Shown here: in pieces, positions 54,601 through 64,000 of the stretch | Numbering within the stretch: the stretch's first letter is position 1 | Layout: every line of letters begins with the position of its first letter | From: Mansonella perstans | Taxonomy: Eukaryota > Nematoda > Chromadorea > Rhabditida > Onchocercidae | Length of the DNA: 64,000 bases | NCBI GenBank assembly: GCA_037074765.1 | Contig: JBAMDO010000578.1 | Span: forward strand, 806,001-870,000 | Direction of reading: 5' to 3' | Notes under the pieces: model-generated | The model's input: the letters and a program-made list of their open reading frames with translations, nothing else | Told to the model about the DNA's origin: nothing | Databases searched by the model: none | Made by a program: the position numbers and the translations under genes

Positions 54601-55798
54601 TTCAGTTAACTCAACAGTGGTTATGATCAATCAAATTTTAATTGAAGTGGTAGAATTTGTAGATAGGGACTCAACATAATTTCAAGCATGATATACTACA
54701 AATTAATGAATGGTGGGTTATCGTAAACGATAGTAATACCGGAACAAGCAAACCTAGCCTTGGAAAAAGGTATCTTTAGAAATTTTGCTTCTCATTTGAT
54801 TTCCATAAATTTTTGCATACTTTTCTTAACTTCAAATAATATAGAAATTTCGGATATACTGAAATTTCTGAATTCAAAATTTTTTTGAAATTTTCAGTTA
54901 TTTTTGCTTTAACATTTTCAAAGATGTCGAGTGATATATGTTGATTGGTATATGTTCTTCCGGTCTTTTTCGAAATTCGCTATTGAAATTTTACTAATTC
55001 AACAATTCAGTTGGATGGTGAAAGAATTCGTCCTCCCTTACGACCGAGTAAAATATGATAGCAAAAAAACGTAGGATGAAAATAACTTGGCTCTTCACTG
55101 GGGGGTCGGCAAGCATATTCAGATGAGCCTAGAATAGGCATTGTAAATCTTTTGATCAGTAAATTTATTTTGCTTTTTTTGGGCAATTGAGTGATGAAAG
55201 CAGAAATAAGTCGATATGTTGAAAAAGTCTGTCAATATGAGAAATGTGATCATTACTAGTAAAATATGTAGACAAGAGCGCTTTCAAGAGAAGTTATTTA
55301 CCTTCCCCCGTTTTATATCACAACCATTTGCAACACTCATTTAATACCTGGAGATAAATTGAGCGAAAAACAAATTCATTGAGAAAAGAATTTTTGTTAG
55401 AAAAAAGGTAGGCAAAACTACAGTCTCATTAAATCTGTTTTTACAACTTCATTATCAACTCAGAAATTGAATTGAAGGATAATTATTCTGGATAGTTCAA
55501 TTCATAAAAGAATAGAAGATTACCTAACTCCTTCATGAGATGTTACTTAATTACGTTCATGCAAAACATTTTATGATAATTCTACAATCAGCGATCCACA
55601 AGAAATTCATAATTTAGATTGATAAAGAAAAAAGAACTGAAGCTGGATCATTCCAAACAAAATTTCATTCCTAGTAATTACTTGTATCTGTGTCAAAAAA
55701 AAAAACGATACGAATTTTATTGTCATCATGAAATAATTATAAGACAAAACAGGGATGAGATTTTAAGTTAAATAAGAAATTTAAGTTAAGTTGTCAAA
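48679..55798. other. Seven-kb gene-poor region
   Basis: No gene could be supported on either strand. Frames at 49363-49620, 49988-50191, 50695-50975 and 53199-53519 are Phe/Ile/Asn/Lys-rich and lack splice context. The short first coding exon of the collagen probably lies in the leftmost few hundred bases. A 23-bp duplication (ATATCAAGGTTAATTA) occurs at 50904 and 50927, and an A15 run lies at about 52088. Confidence 0.45.
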
Positions 55799-57693
55799 CT
55801 AAAGAGCGTGAAGTTGGGTTTGGTGCGAAAAAGTAATTTCTGTGGATGTGAACTGTTCTGCGCCACTTTTATGAGTACTACTTCCTACTACATTCGCGGC
55901 TTTTTCTTCTGATGCATTATTTGCGTTTCCATTTGCTTTTTTTTCTTTTTCCGATACTTTATTTGAGGACGAAATTTTTTTAGCATCTCGTTGCTGCTGC
56001 TGTTGTCGTCGATGTGACGGCCTTAACAGACGATGATGTCGGAGATGAAATACCTAAAAATTTAATGTAGTTAAATAAAACTGCAATTCATGGCTTAACA
56101 AACCTTAACTAATCAGACACGTACCTTAATCTTTACGTCATCAAAAAGTGGATCACACCGAATATTTACACGATCCGGTGCTTCATCAGGCACAAATTCC
56201 GCGATTTCAACTTCGTCTACTTGTGTTTCTTCCAGTGCTAATTTCTTGCGTTTTGACGTTTTAATGATTCCGAAATATTTGCATATTATTCTGAAAGCTC
56301 AGTTACGGCAATAATACGTCTAAAACTTTTCGATATAACACACAGTTATAAGCTATTGATCACCAAAGCTGATTGTCCTGGCAAAATTATTTGCCAGTTG
56401 TGAAAAAAAAAAATGTAGCTTACGGATGACAGAACCAAAAATAAAGAAGCGGTAAAATGCAACAATTAAAAAGCATTCCACCACTAATCAAATAGGTATG
56501 CGTTATTGATAAACTTGATAAGGCCACTGCATGCTCATCCGCTGTAATCAAAACGGCAGTATTAATAGGGTTTCGAAAAGTGATTGTAACCACATACAGA
56601 TTCAAAATTTCATCAAAAATTTACATTATTCACCTACGTTTGTTGCATTTACTATGGCATCTATCTGACAATTAAATCAAACTTTGATAATGAGAAATAT
56701 ACGATACAGATATCCCTTATTGAATGTGGTATTTTTTGATTTTCAATTGTAACCATATCAGTTGCTCTGAGTCTTCTTGGTTTATATCTCACCACTTTAT
56801 GATTATCTTCTTGTCTTGTCTAAAACTGAAGCAAAGCAAGAATTTATTTCTTTTCTTGATTGATCCGAATCTTTAACAATGCATTCCCAAATCCTATTTT
56901 TCCACGATGGATCACTAAAAACTTTCTTCTGAGCATATCAACGGCCCTGTCCTTTCGCGAAACTTTTTTGCAGTATCTTTTTACAATAATTAATGACTTT
57001 TTTATCCAACAGCTATCATTTTTTTACCTTTTTTTATCTTTCTTTGAAAACTTGATCACACAAAAATCGTGATGTATTCTGAAAATTATTCGACCTAATA
57101 TTTATTAAATTACAGGAAATTATAAGAAGGAAACTTAAAGAAACAAACCTTTGAAAAAATATTATCACTGGAAATGATTTGGAAAGAATAATTTAAACAT
57201 TTTACTTCCATTTAAGTTTAAATTCAGATATTTTGTGTATGCAAAAATGGATTAGTTAAAAAAAGTTCAATCTTATAAATGCAAATGAAAATATGGAGGA
57301 AATCTGGAAAGATTTGCTGTTCAGAACTTTGAAGCTGTCAATCACTATTTGTTTTGCTAAATAATTTTTACCTGGTGGTCAGATTCTGACTTGGATCACT
57401 TGAAATAAGAAAAAATTTGATACCGATTGAAATGATAACTGCATATTTTCACAATCCATAATTCATGCTTTTTTTAATTTGTTTTTCTCGCAAGTACTGA
57501 AGCAACTGATATTTCTAGGCACTCACAAAACTAATTTTTAATTACTGGTTAATTAGCAGTACAGAAACAACTTTTTTCTGGTTTTCTTATTATGCTGCTT
57601 CTTTATTCTTCTGCAATCGTATCGGGATAAACCTAAGATTCATCTGTATGTTAGTGAAACATACCAGAAAGAAAGAGCTAGCACAGAAAGCAT
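55799..57693 (-). CDS. Small single-pass membrane protein with basic tail, unrecognised
   Basis: Seven minus-strand exons join in phase: 57693-57665, 57398-57372, 56766-56703, 56664-56634, 56541-56424, 56290-56125 and 56053-55799. They total 690 nt, or 229 residues. The start MLSVLALSFC is a short hydrophobic leader. The ectodomain is short (CDPSQNLTTRATDMVTIEN, with NATNV sequon). The membrane segment is around LFNCCILPLLYFWFC. A cytosolic tail follows (KTSKRKKLALEETQVDEVE), with an Arg/His/Gln patch (RPSHRRQQQQQRDAKK) and a Lys/Ser-rich end. The last four exons are solid; the three small upstream ones rest on phase and splice sites only. It lies 193 bp downstream of the next gene on the same strand and shares its architecture, suggesting an operon or a tandem paralogue. 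No family was recognised. Confidence 0.6.
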
Positions 57694-57886
57694 AAAAATA
57701 AGATGTTTGTCTGCATGACTAAATAACTTGAGCTACTTGCGTTGCTTACGACATTCGTCATTCCTTAATCTGAATGGATTGGTTCAACAAAAAATTTTAT
57801 TGTGAAATTAAATAATACGGAGAAACAGGCAAAGAAACAGTATTAATTCAAAAATACAACAAAAGATTAAGATATTTAGCAATCAA

Positions 57887-60800
57887 TTAAGTCTGTCCCT
57901 GTTCAGGACTTGTTGTCGTGCGTAAATTTTTTGTATTGATTGTACCTTCAGCTGTTATCAGATCACTACTGGATGTCGATGAAGATTTCTTTTTCTTTTT
58001 AGTTTCAGTGCCTTTTGCAACACCCAACTGTCCAATTGCCGCAGCAAAAATTTGTGCTTGTTGCTTTGCTTCCATCTCCTTCTGTTTCATCTGTTTTCTA
58101 CGTCGTAGCAGATTAAGTTCTGCAAATGAAGTTTAAAAAGTGCGTTTTCTCAACATGCACCTTTTTTAATTACTGGACCGTTCAGGAAGTATTATCAAAA
58201 TAATTAACAATGTATTGTTTCATTCTTTTGTGGTGAATGTCGTTGGAGAATTTTAATAGCTATTATGAGACATACTTCGGAGACGTCGACGTGCACGATC
58301 ACGTAGCTTACGCTTCTTACGGTGCCTCAAAATACCCATTTTAATCTTGTAACGGCGTCGAGCTGGTATGATATGTGCTCGATGATAGACAACAAGAATA
58401 GTCAAAACCAACAAAAGAAGCAAATCCAAAGCAGCAATTTTCAATATAAATATCATAAAATAGGGCCTGTAAATAATGAGATTATAGTAAGTATAATACT
58501 ACTGGCAAGGAATGGATAATGTGATACTACCTCGGTAGCAACAAATGGTAGATTATTGATGACTGGGATTGACAGCATCTAATATTCAACACATTATCAA
58601 TTCGTGAAATCAATGATGCATTAATTTCAGAATTATTCTTTGTTTTATCTTTAATGAATCTTAAAAAATATAAGAGAAGTATATGCAAAAAATTATATCA
58701 TATGATATTTACGCATTGACGAGTCTACACTTCCGAGTATGAAGTTCTGGTCTTCCAATAATTTCACTTTCAATTCCAAATGCGGCTTCTGAAATTACGC
58801 AAACGTTCTTATCAGAACGTTTTTGGAGTTCATTTAGATATCAATGTCTGAAGAAGAGAAGAAAAACTTGATGCAAAAGTAACGACAACAAGGGTTAAAT
58901 AAGGTGCACAGCTTATTCCATTTTTTCATATTCCTATATTATTATGATATCGTATTTTTCTTAATAAAATATTCCATAGAAATTTGAATGGTGAATTGAT
59001 TACTTTCGAAATCTTGTTTTGCTACAGCTTTGGTTACAACTACCGAGTCATTGGTTCGTTCTTCGACTGCTTCTTGCTCCGCATGCAAAACATGAACTGT
59101 CTCACTAGAAAATCAAGAAACGAAGATTTCTGTTGAAAGAAATTGGTGAAGAGGAATGAAGATGAAATTTAAATCATAAAAGTCATTTCTTGCACGGGCG
59201 TTTATCGATTCAAACAGAACAAAGTGAACGACACTTACGCCTCTCGATATAGAATTTCCCCGGTGTAAATACCAATTGTATCAAAGGTAGTTTTGAAGGT
59301 TATTCTTACACTAAAAATTAGCTATTCTAAGAAATGAACTAGTAAGGTACCTTTATAATTCCTAAATAAATATGAGATTTTTGATGTTTATTACAAACAA
59401 ATTGTAAAAATACATTTTTGTATTAAAATAAGTAAATGTAAGCATAATTTGTTAGAATGATAAGACTTTGTAAAAGCATTGAATTTCATAAAGTTTAATT
59501 ACATTAAGTACTTAAAAACAATAAAAAATTACACTTACTCACTAGGATTCTCTAAACTTAAGACTGAAGCTCCTTTGGAATCGCTGCAAAGTATGGAACA
59601 TTGCAATCATTATCGATAAATCAAAAAATTAAGTATCAAAAAAGCAAATAAGTAAGAATTTGATTCTGTAAACAACCAATTTGATTGTTGCAAAGATTCC
59701 TTAAGCAATGAAAGTAACTTTTCATGAAAGTAATAATTAATAGGTTCTTGGAGAAAAAGTAGTAAAAAAACTTGCAAAGACTAACTTGTAAAGAACATAT
59801 GGAAAGGATGTGGAATAAATGAAATCAGACAAGAACTTTTCTTTCGTAATATATTTCAAGACATTTGTAACTATTGTATTCGGTGTTGCTAGCACTGTTT
59901 CATCTTTGTTCCTCATTACGTAAACTACTCCACGGACCTTTTCATCATACATCGCTGAGGACATTTCGAAGTCGCAAGGATGCTAAAATATTCTAGAAAA
60001 TTCTGAAAAAGCTAGCCTGCAGGAGTTGGATTTTTTTTGGGATTTTATTACGTAAACTACTACTTTTTTTTGGGATTTACGTAAAACTCTCATTTATTTA
60101 TTGGAAAAAGGCCCAACACTTGTTAATTGTTAATTAGTTATTAACTGTTAATTAATTGATGGATATAATCAATGCAATAGATAATACTTCGATATCAAAG
60201 ATTGCATGGTATTATTGGAGAAACCAAATTTTAAAATCACATTAAGCAAAGTTATTGCCTACGACACCGAAAATTTTCAAAAACCATTGAAAATAAATTT
60301 AATATTTATTCTATACGAGATTTCAATACTTATCTCTACCAGATATAATAAAAACATCTTTTTACATGAACATATGTAAAAAGTCGGCAAAATATAACGA
60401 AACAAATGATTTAGACAGACTAACCTTCATGAATTCCCTGTATGATACCTGAAAATAAGAGTTGAAATGATAGAATTACAATGCATTCATCTGATAAGAT
60501 TTTCCTGTCGTTTCAGGATGAAATGAATATACTTACGGATAATATTGGGAATTCAATGTCTTTGATATCTTTATATGCCTTCTTTGTTATTTTGCGCCTT
60601 CGGAAATGATACGTACATTTTTCGCGTGGTTTATATTGATAGTACGTATACTCATCGATATTATGAATGGTATGAAATGTATTAGGTGCGATAATGAACG
60701 AATTATTTCGCTCAAAGTCCGAATCAAGCAAATCATGCTTGTAAGCAACAATTACTGACCTGAAGAAAATCTCATAAACTCCTTGAAAATTGCATTTCAA

Positions 60801-63800
60801 AAGTTTTTCTCTTATTGAAATCGATTAAGTAATTTCTTAATATCAATTAATAAAATCAAAAAAATGCAGAGGTGAGTATTTACCAAAACTCGAATGTTCT
60901 ACCAAAATTAAAATATAAGTGCTAATTTAATACGCATAGTATGAAAATTCATCAAGGCATACTTCAAAGCCTTATCTAGAATCCTCTTTGTAGAATTTAT
61001 GCAGAAATCACCTTGTACTAGTGCAATAGCAGATGAAAAGGTTTGAATATAAGTTTGAGATATATTTTGCGAACGTGATAAATGTTTGCAACATATATAA
61101 GGAAGAAAACTCACTCATTCATCCAATTTTCAACATCTTTGTAATGAAATGATACTTTGATTCGTACTGCTTCAACATTTATGCCATCCTTGGTTCGTAG
61201 AACAGTTATATAAGAATTCAAAAGAATTGCACGCATTTTATACGATTTATCGCATCCTGAACTCCCTAGTTTTATAGAAAAAGGTAACAGTTTCATCAAC
61301 TTTCGGAAAATACTGATTCAGAAAAAATCCGAATCATCTGAAAAGAATACCATAAAGCGCACTACATCCTCTTTTCGGATGATGTCATCAAGAATGATAA
61401 GCTAAAAACTGCAAAATATTTACCACTGCTATTCAAATTCATTTTCTCGAAATCTTCATATTTCATTACCACAAAGACAGTGCAGTTTACTACTCCAAAA
61501 AAAGATATCGGAAATTTCTGCGTAAGTTCCCGAAGAACTTTCATGTAACTGAAACAATTTAATGAAACTGTCTAAATCTGCTTGATAATAATGAGCGAAT
61601 TAGCTCAAAGCGAAGCGTCTTACTGTTTGCAAATTCATTTGCACTCTCACGTTAAGCTTGTTTAAAATACTAAAGTAGCAATGCTAAATGATGACAGCGT
61701 CACTTCGCTTGTTCTAATGCCAAACATGAAAACAGAAGAAATTGGAACGTAACGTACCTGCTTTCGACGTATTCAACGGGAAAATATAAAAGCGTTTTGA
61801 CATAATTGCCGTAAGCAGTCACTTCGTCTTTATAAGTCGTGGACCCATTCCTTTCTCTAAAAAGATAGTTTTGATAATATAATAGTAATAACTCGAAGTA
61901 CTGGCAATAAGTTAACGCCTCAAATGCGAAGGCTTGAAGTAGCTTTACTTGCCTCCAATCGCTTGCCTCAAAAACTAGGCTTCATTTCCCGAATCATTAA
62001 TTTATTTTCGTCTCATCAATTCTGTTTTGTAAATTCAATAATTAAGATTTTTAAAATTATAAAAGAAAGAGTAAAGCATCACTCACATAAGTTTGTAGTT
62101 CATCGAGATAGTTTTTGTCCTTCAAATACCAGTTATTAAAGTTTTTACAAGCAGTTTACAATGATCAGAATAATTAAATCCAAAACGCAGATTGATTGGA
62201 TTGTCCCAAATTAAAATAATCAGAGGCATTTAAATTGCATGAAATTTATGCTTGAAAGTTTCAAAGATATAACTTTGACACTCAGATCTTTTCTGGACTC
62301 CTGGCACAAAATAAGTATTGCAATAGACGAACGACAATGAAAAGGACAAATTTAAAGCAAACCTTTCATCATAAAATAATGTTCGACCATTTCGAAGCTG
62401 AAATGGCCATTGGCTTTCGATACCTTCGTACGGTATTGCAATTCCACGGTAGTTATCAAATCTAACCTAGAAATAATACATTAAGAAACAGATGAAAATT
62501 TTTGTGAGAAAAAGAAAAAAATTTTTAAATCGCAAATTTTTTCAATCAGTAACGCAAATCTGCATTTTCTAAAAAAGTGGCATGTAAAATATTATACTAA
62601 AGTTTTATTTTTCTTTTAAAATATAAATTTAAGCATAGGTTACAAATTAATGAAACGAATTTTCACTATTTTTCACTCGACCATCTTTGGTCTTTTTGTA
62701 GAGAATAATTTTTGATTTAGGAGGTTACAAATTAGTGAAACAAATTTTCATTATTTTCACTCGATTATCTTTGCTCTTTTTGTAGAGAATAATTCTTGAT
62801 TTAGGCAATTAAATAATTAAAAGGAATAGATAATTGCTCCTTTTGAAATGATTTTGGGATGCCTGAATCACTTAACTAATTTCATTAAGAAGAAAAAGAC
62901 AGCGAGTTTTCAATCGAGGAAAGAAGAAGAAATTTTATCGGGAATTTGCTAGAATTAGAATAAAAACTTGAGGAATACATCGAAGAAGATGAATAATGAA
63001 GCAGTAATTAACCAGCTTTGGATCCGAATAGGCTTTTAAAACTCCGTCATGATTGTAAGTTAGCGGTAATTCGTGTGCTGTAGAGGCGTCAATGAAAAAA
63101 ACCAGCTTGGAATGCTTTGCGTCATAATCAACTTTGCGGCATTTTTTCTGCAGATTCTTGATAATGGTCATATCACTCTTTTTTAAATAGATAATTTTAT
63201 GACCATTTCTGAAGAAAATTAATTAGATTTCATTTATTCAGTTTCAATTATTTAATTACTTTCAGCCAACTACCCTGAATCAGGCTGTAAAATTTAGTTA
63301 ACTGTCTCACTGTTTTCACCTTTTTATTTTATCTCATCGTTAGTTTTTTATCTCATCCATTTTTTGTTAGGGGTATTATCAATTAGATCGAGAGCTATGT
63401 ATACAAATTGAATATCGCTTTTTCAAAAATTTAAAACCTCCTGGTATCATACAATTATGGTGCGAAGACAAATATTTTTGGAGCAGTCTCATATGAGTGA
63501 TAATGTCAAGATTTATCTCTCGGAAAACTTTCGATCACTAACCGTGGATTAATATTATATATTCTATAATACGATACCGGACCACAAATTACTGCAATTG
63601 CCTCATTGCCATCGATCGAAAATAAATGCAATTCATCATTTTTATCAAGTTCTGCTGCAAAAGTTGTTTTTTAAATTGCGCATTTTAAATTGCGCATTTT
63701 TTGACTGAACAAGAAGAAAGACGTATTTTACTTTTCTCTGCTGGGCTGTGCGCAAGATCGAGAAAAAACAATATTTCCGAGAATTTTTCCTTCTCGTTGA

Positions 63801-63890
63801 TTACTTTGTATGAAAAAATATAGCCGTTTCGGAATCCTAGATAAATTGATCCCTTTTTATGCGACGGAGGTACTTCCTTAGAGTGATAAT
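57887..63890 (-). CDS. Large type I membrane protein with basic coiled tail, 5' end outside window
   Basis: Eighteen minus-strand exons join in phase: 63890-63732, 63654-63543, 63208-63013, 62466-62363, 61856-61758, 61548-61424, 61265-61115, 60898-60884, 60759-60537, 60448-60425, 59982-59786, 59583-59539, 59310-59239, 59104-59004, 58788-58713, 58578-58531, 58466-58276 and 58119-57887, giving 722 residues in the window. The ectodomain of about 550 residues has few cysteines and several sequons (MNET, RNNS). One membrane segment follows (MIFILKIAALDLLLLLVLTI). The cytosolic tail is very basic (HRKKRKLRDRARRRLRKLN), then coiled (KQMKQKEMEAKQQAQIF), with a Ser/Thr-rich end. Two exons are only 15 and 24 nt. 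The gene continues past the right edge. No family was recognised; the basic tail suggests binding of acidic lipid, RNA or cytoskeleton (inference). Confidence 0.82.
62638..62805. repeat. Two-copy 85-bp tandem duplication in an intron
   Basis: A unit starting GGTTACAAATTA(A/G)TGAAAC and ending TTTGTAGAGAATAATT(T/C)TTGATTTAGG occurs at 62638 and 62723. It lies in the intron 62467-63012 of the membrane-protein gene. Confidence 0.88.
63670..63704. repeat. Short direct repeat in an intron
   Basis: TTAAATTGCGCATTTT occurs twice back to back, just upstream of an exon acceptor on the minus strand. Confidence 0.8.
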
Positions 63891-64000
63891 CTCAAACAAA
63901 TAATTTTTACAGTAAGAAAAAAATTTTTTTGAATAAAATATAAGAAAAATTTGTAAAGATGACTTTAGAACGTAATTTCTTTCAAGTATTCAACGCATAT

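Overview
The window looks like nuclear DNA of a parasitic nematode, most likely a spirurid or filarial worm. It is very AT-rich. Genes are cut into many small exons by introns with TTTCAG/TTTTAG acceptors. A cuticle-type collagen is present, and so are an SRP54 and an LGR-type glycoprotein-hormone-receptor homologue of clear animal type. The species cannot be fixed from the sequence alone. Exon models were built by hand, by following reading phase across GT..AG sites.

Layout. 1-8.4 kb: sparse, with one partial plus-strand gene (4.54-5.45 kb) and some weaker exon-like stretches. 11.0-17.0 kb (+): an LGR/FSHR-1-like seven-transmembrane receptor with a leucine-rich-repeat ectodomain. 18.5-23.0 kb (+): a complete ten-exon SRP54 gene with one GC-AG intron and a retrotransposon remnant in its last intron. 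26.5-44.9 kb (+): one very long gene for an unrecognised protein with a membrane segment near its N terminus. Inside its 7.2-kb intron, on the minus strand, sits a three-exon gene for a small secreted cysteine-rich protein of Ly6/three-finger type. 46.8-48.7 kb (-): a cuticle collagen. 48.7-55.8 kb: no gene seen. 55.8-57.7 kb and 57.9-63.9 kb (-): two head-to-tail genes for single-pass membrane proteins with strongly basic tails. They are 193 bp apart, which is close enough for an operon. The upstream one runs off the right edge.

No single pathway links these genes. SRP54 is housekeeping. The receptor, the Ly6-like protein, the collagen and the two membrane proteins all belong to the secretory or cell-surface system. 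The least described material is the 26.5-44.9 kb gene and the 55.8-63.9 kb pair, for which I recognise no family.
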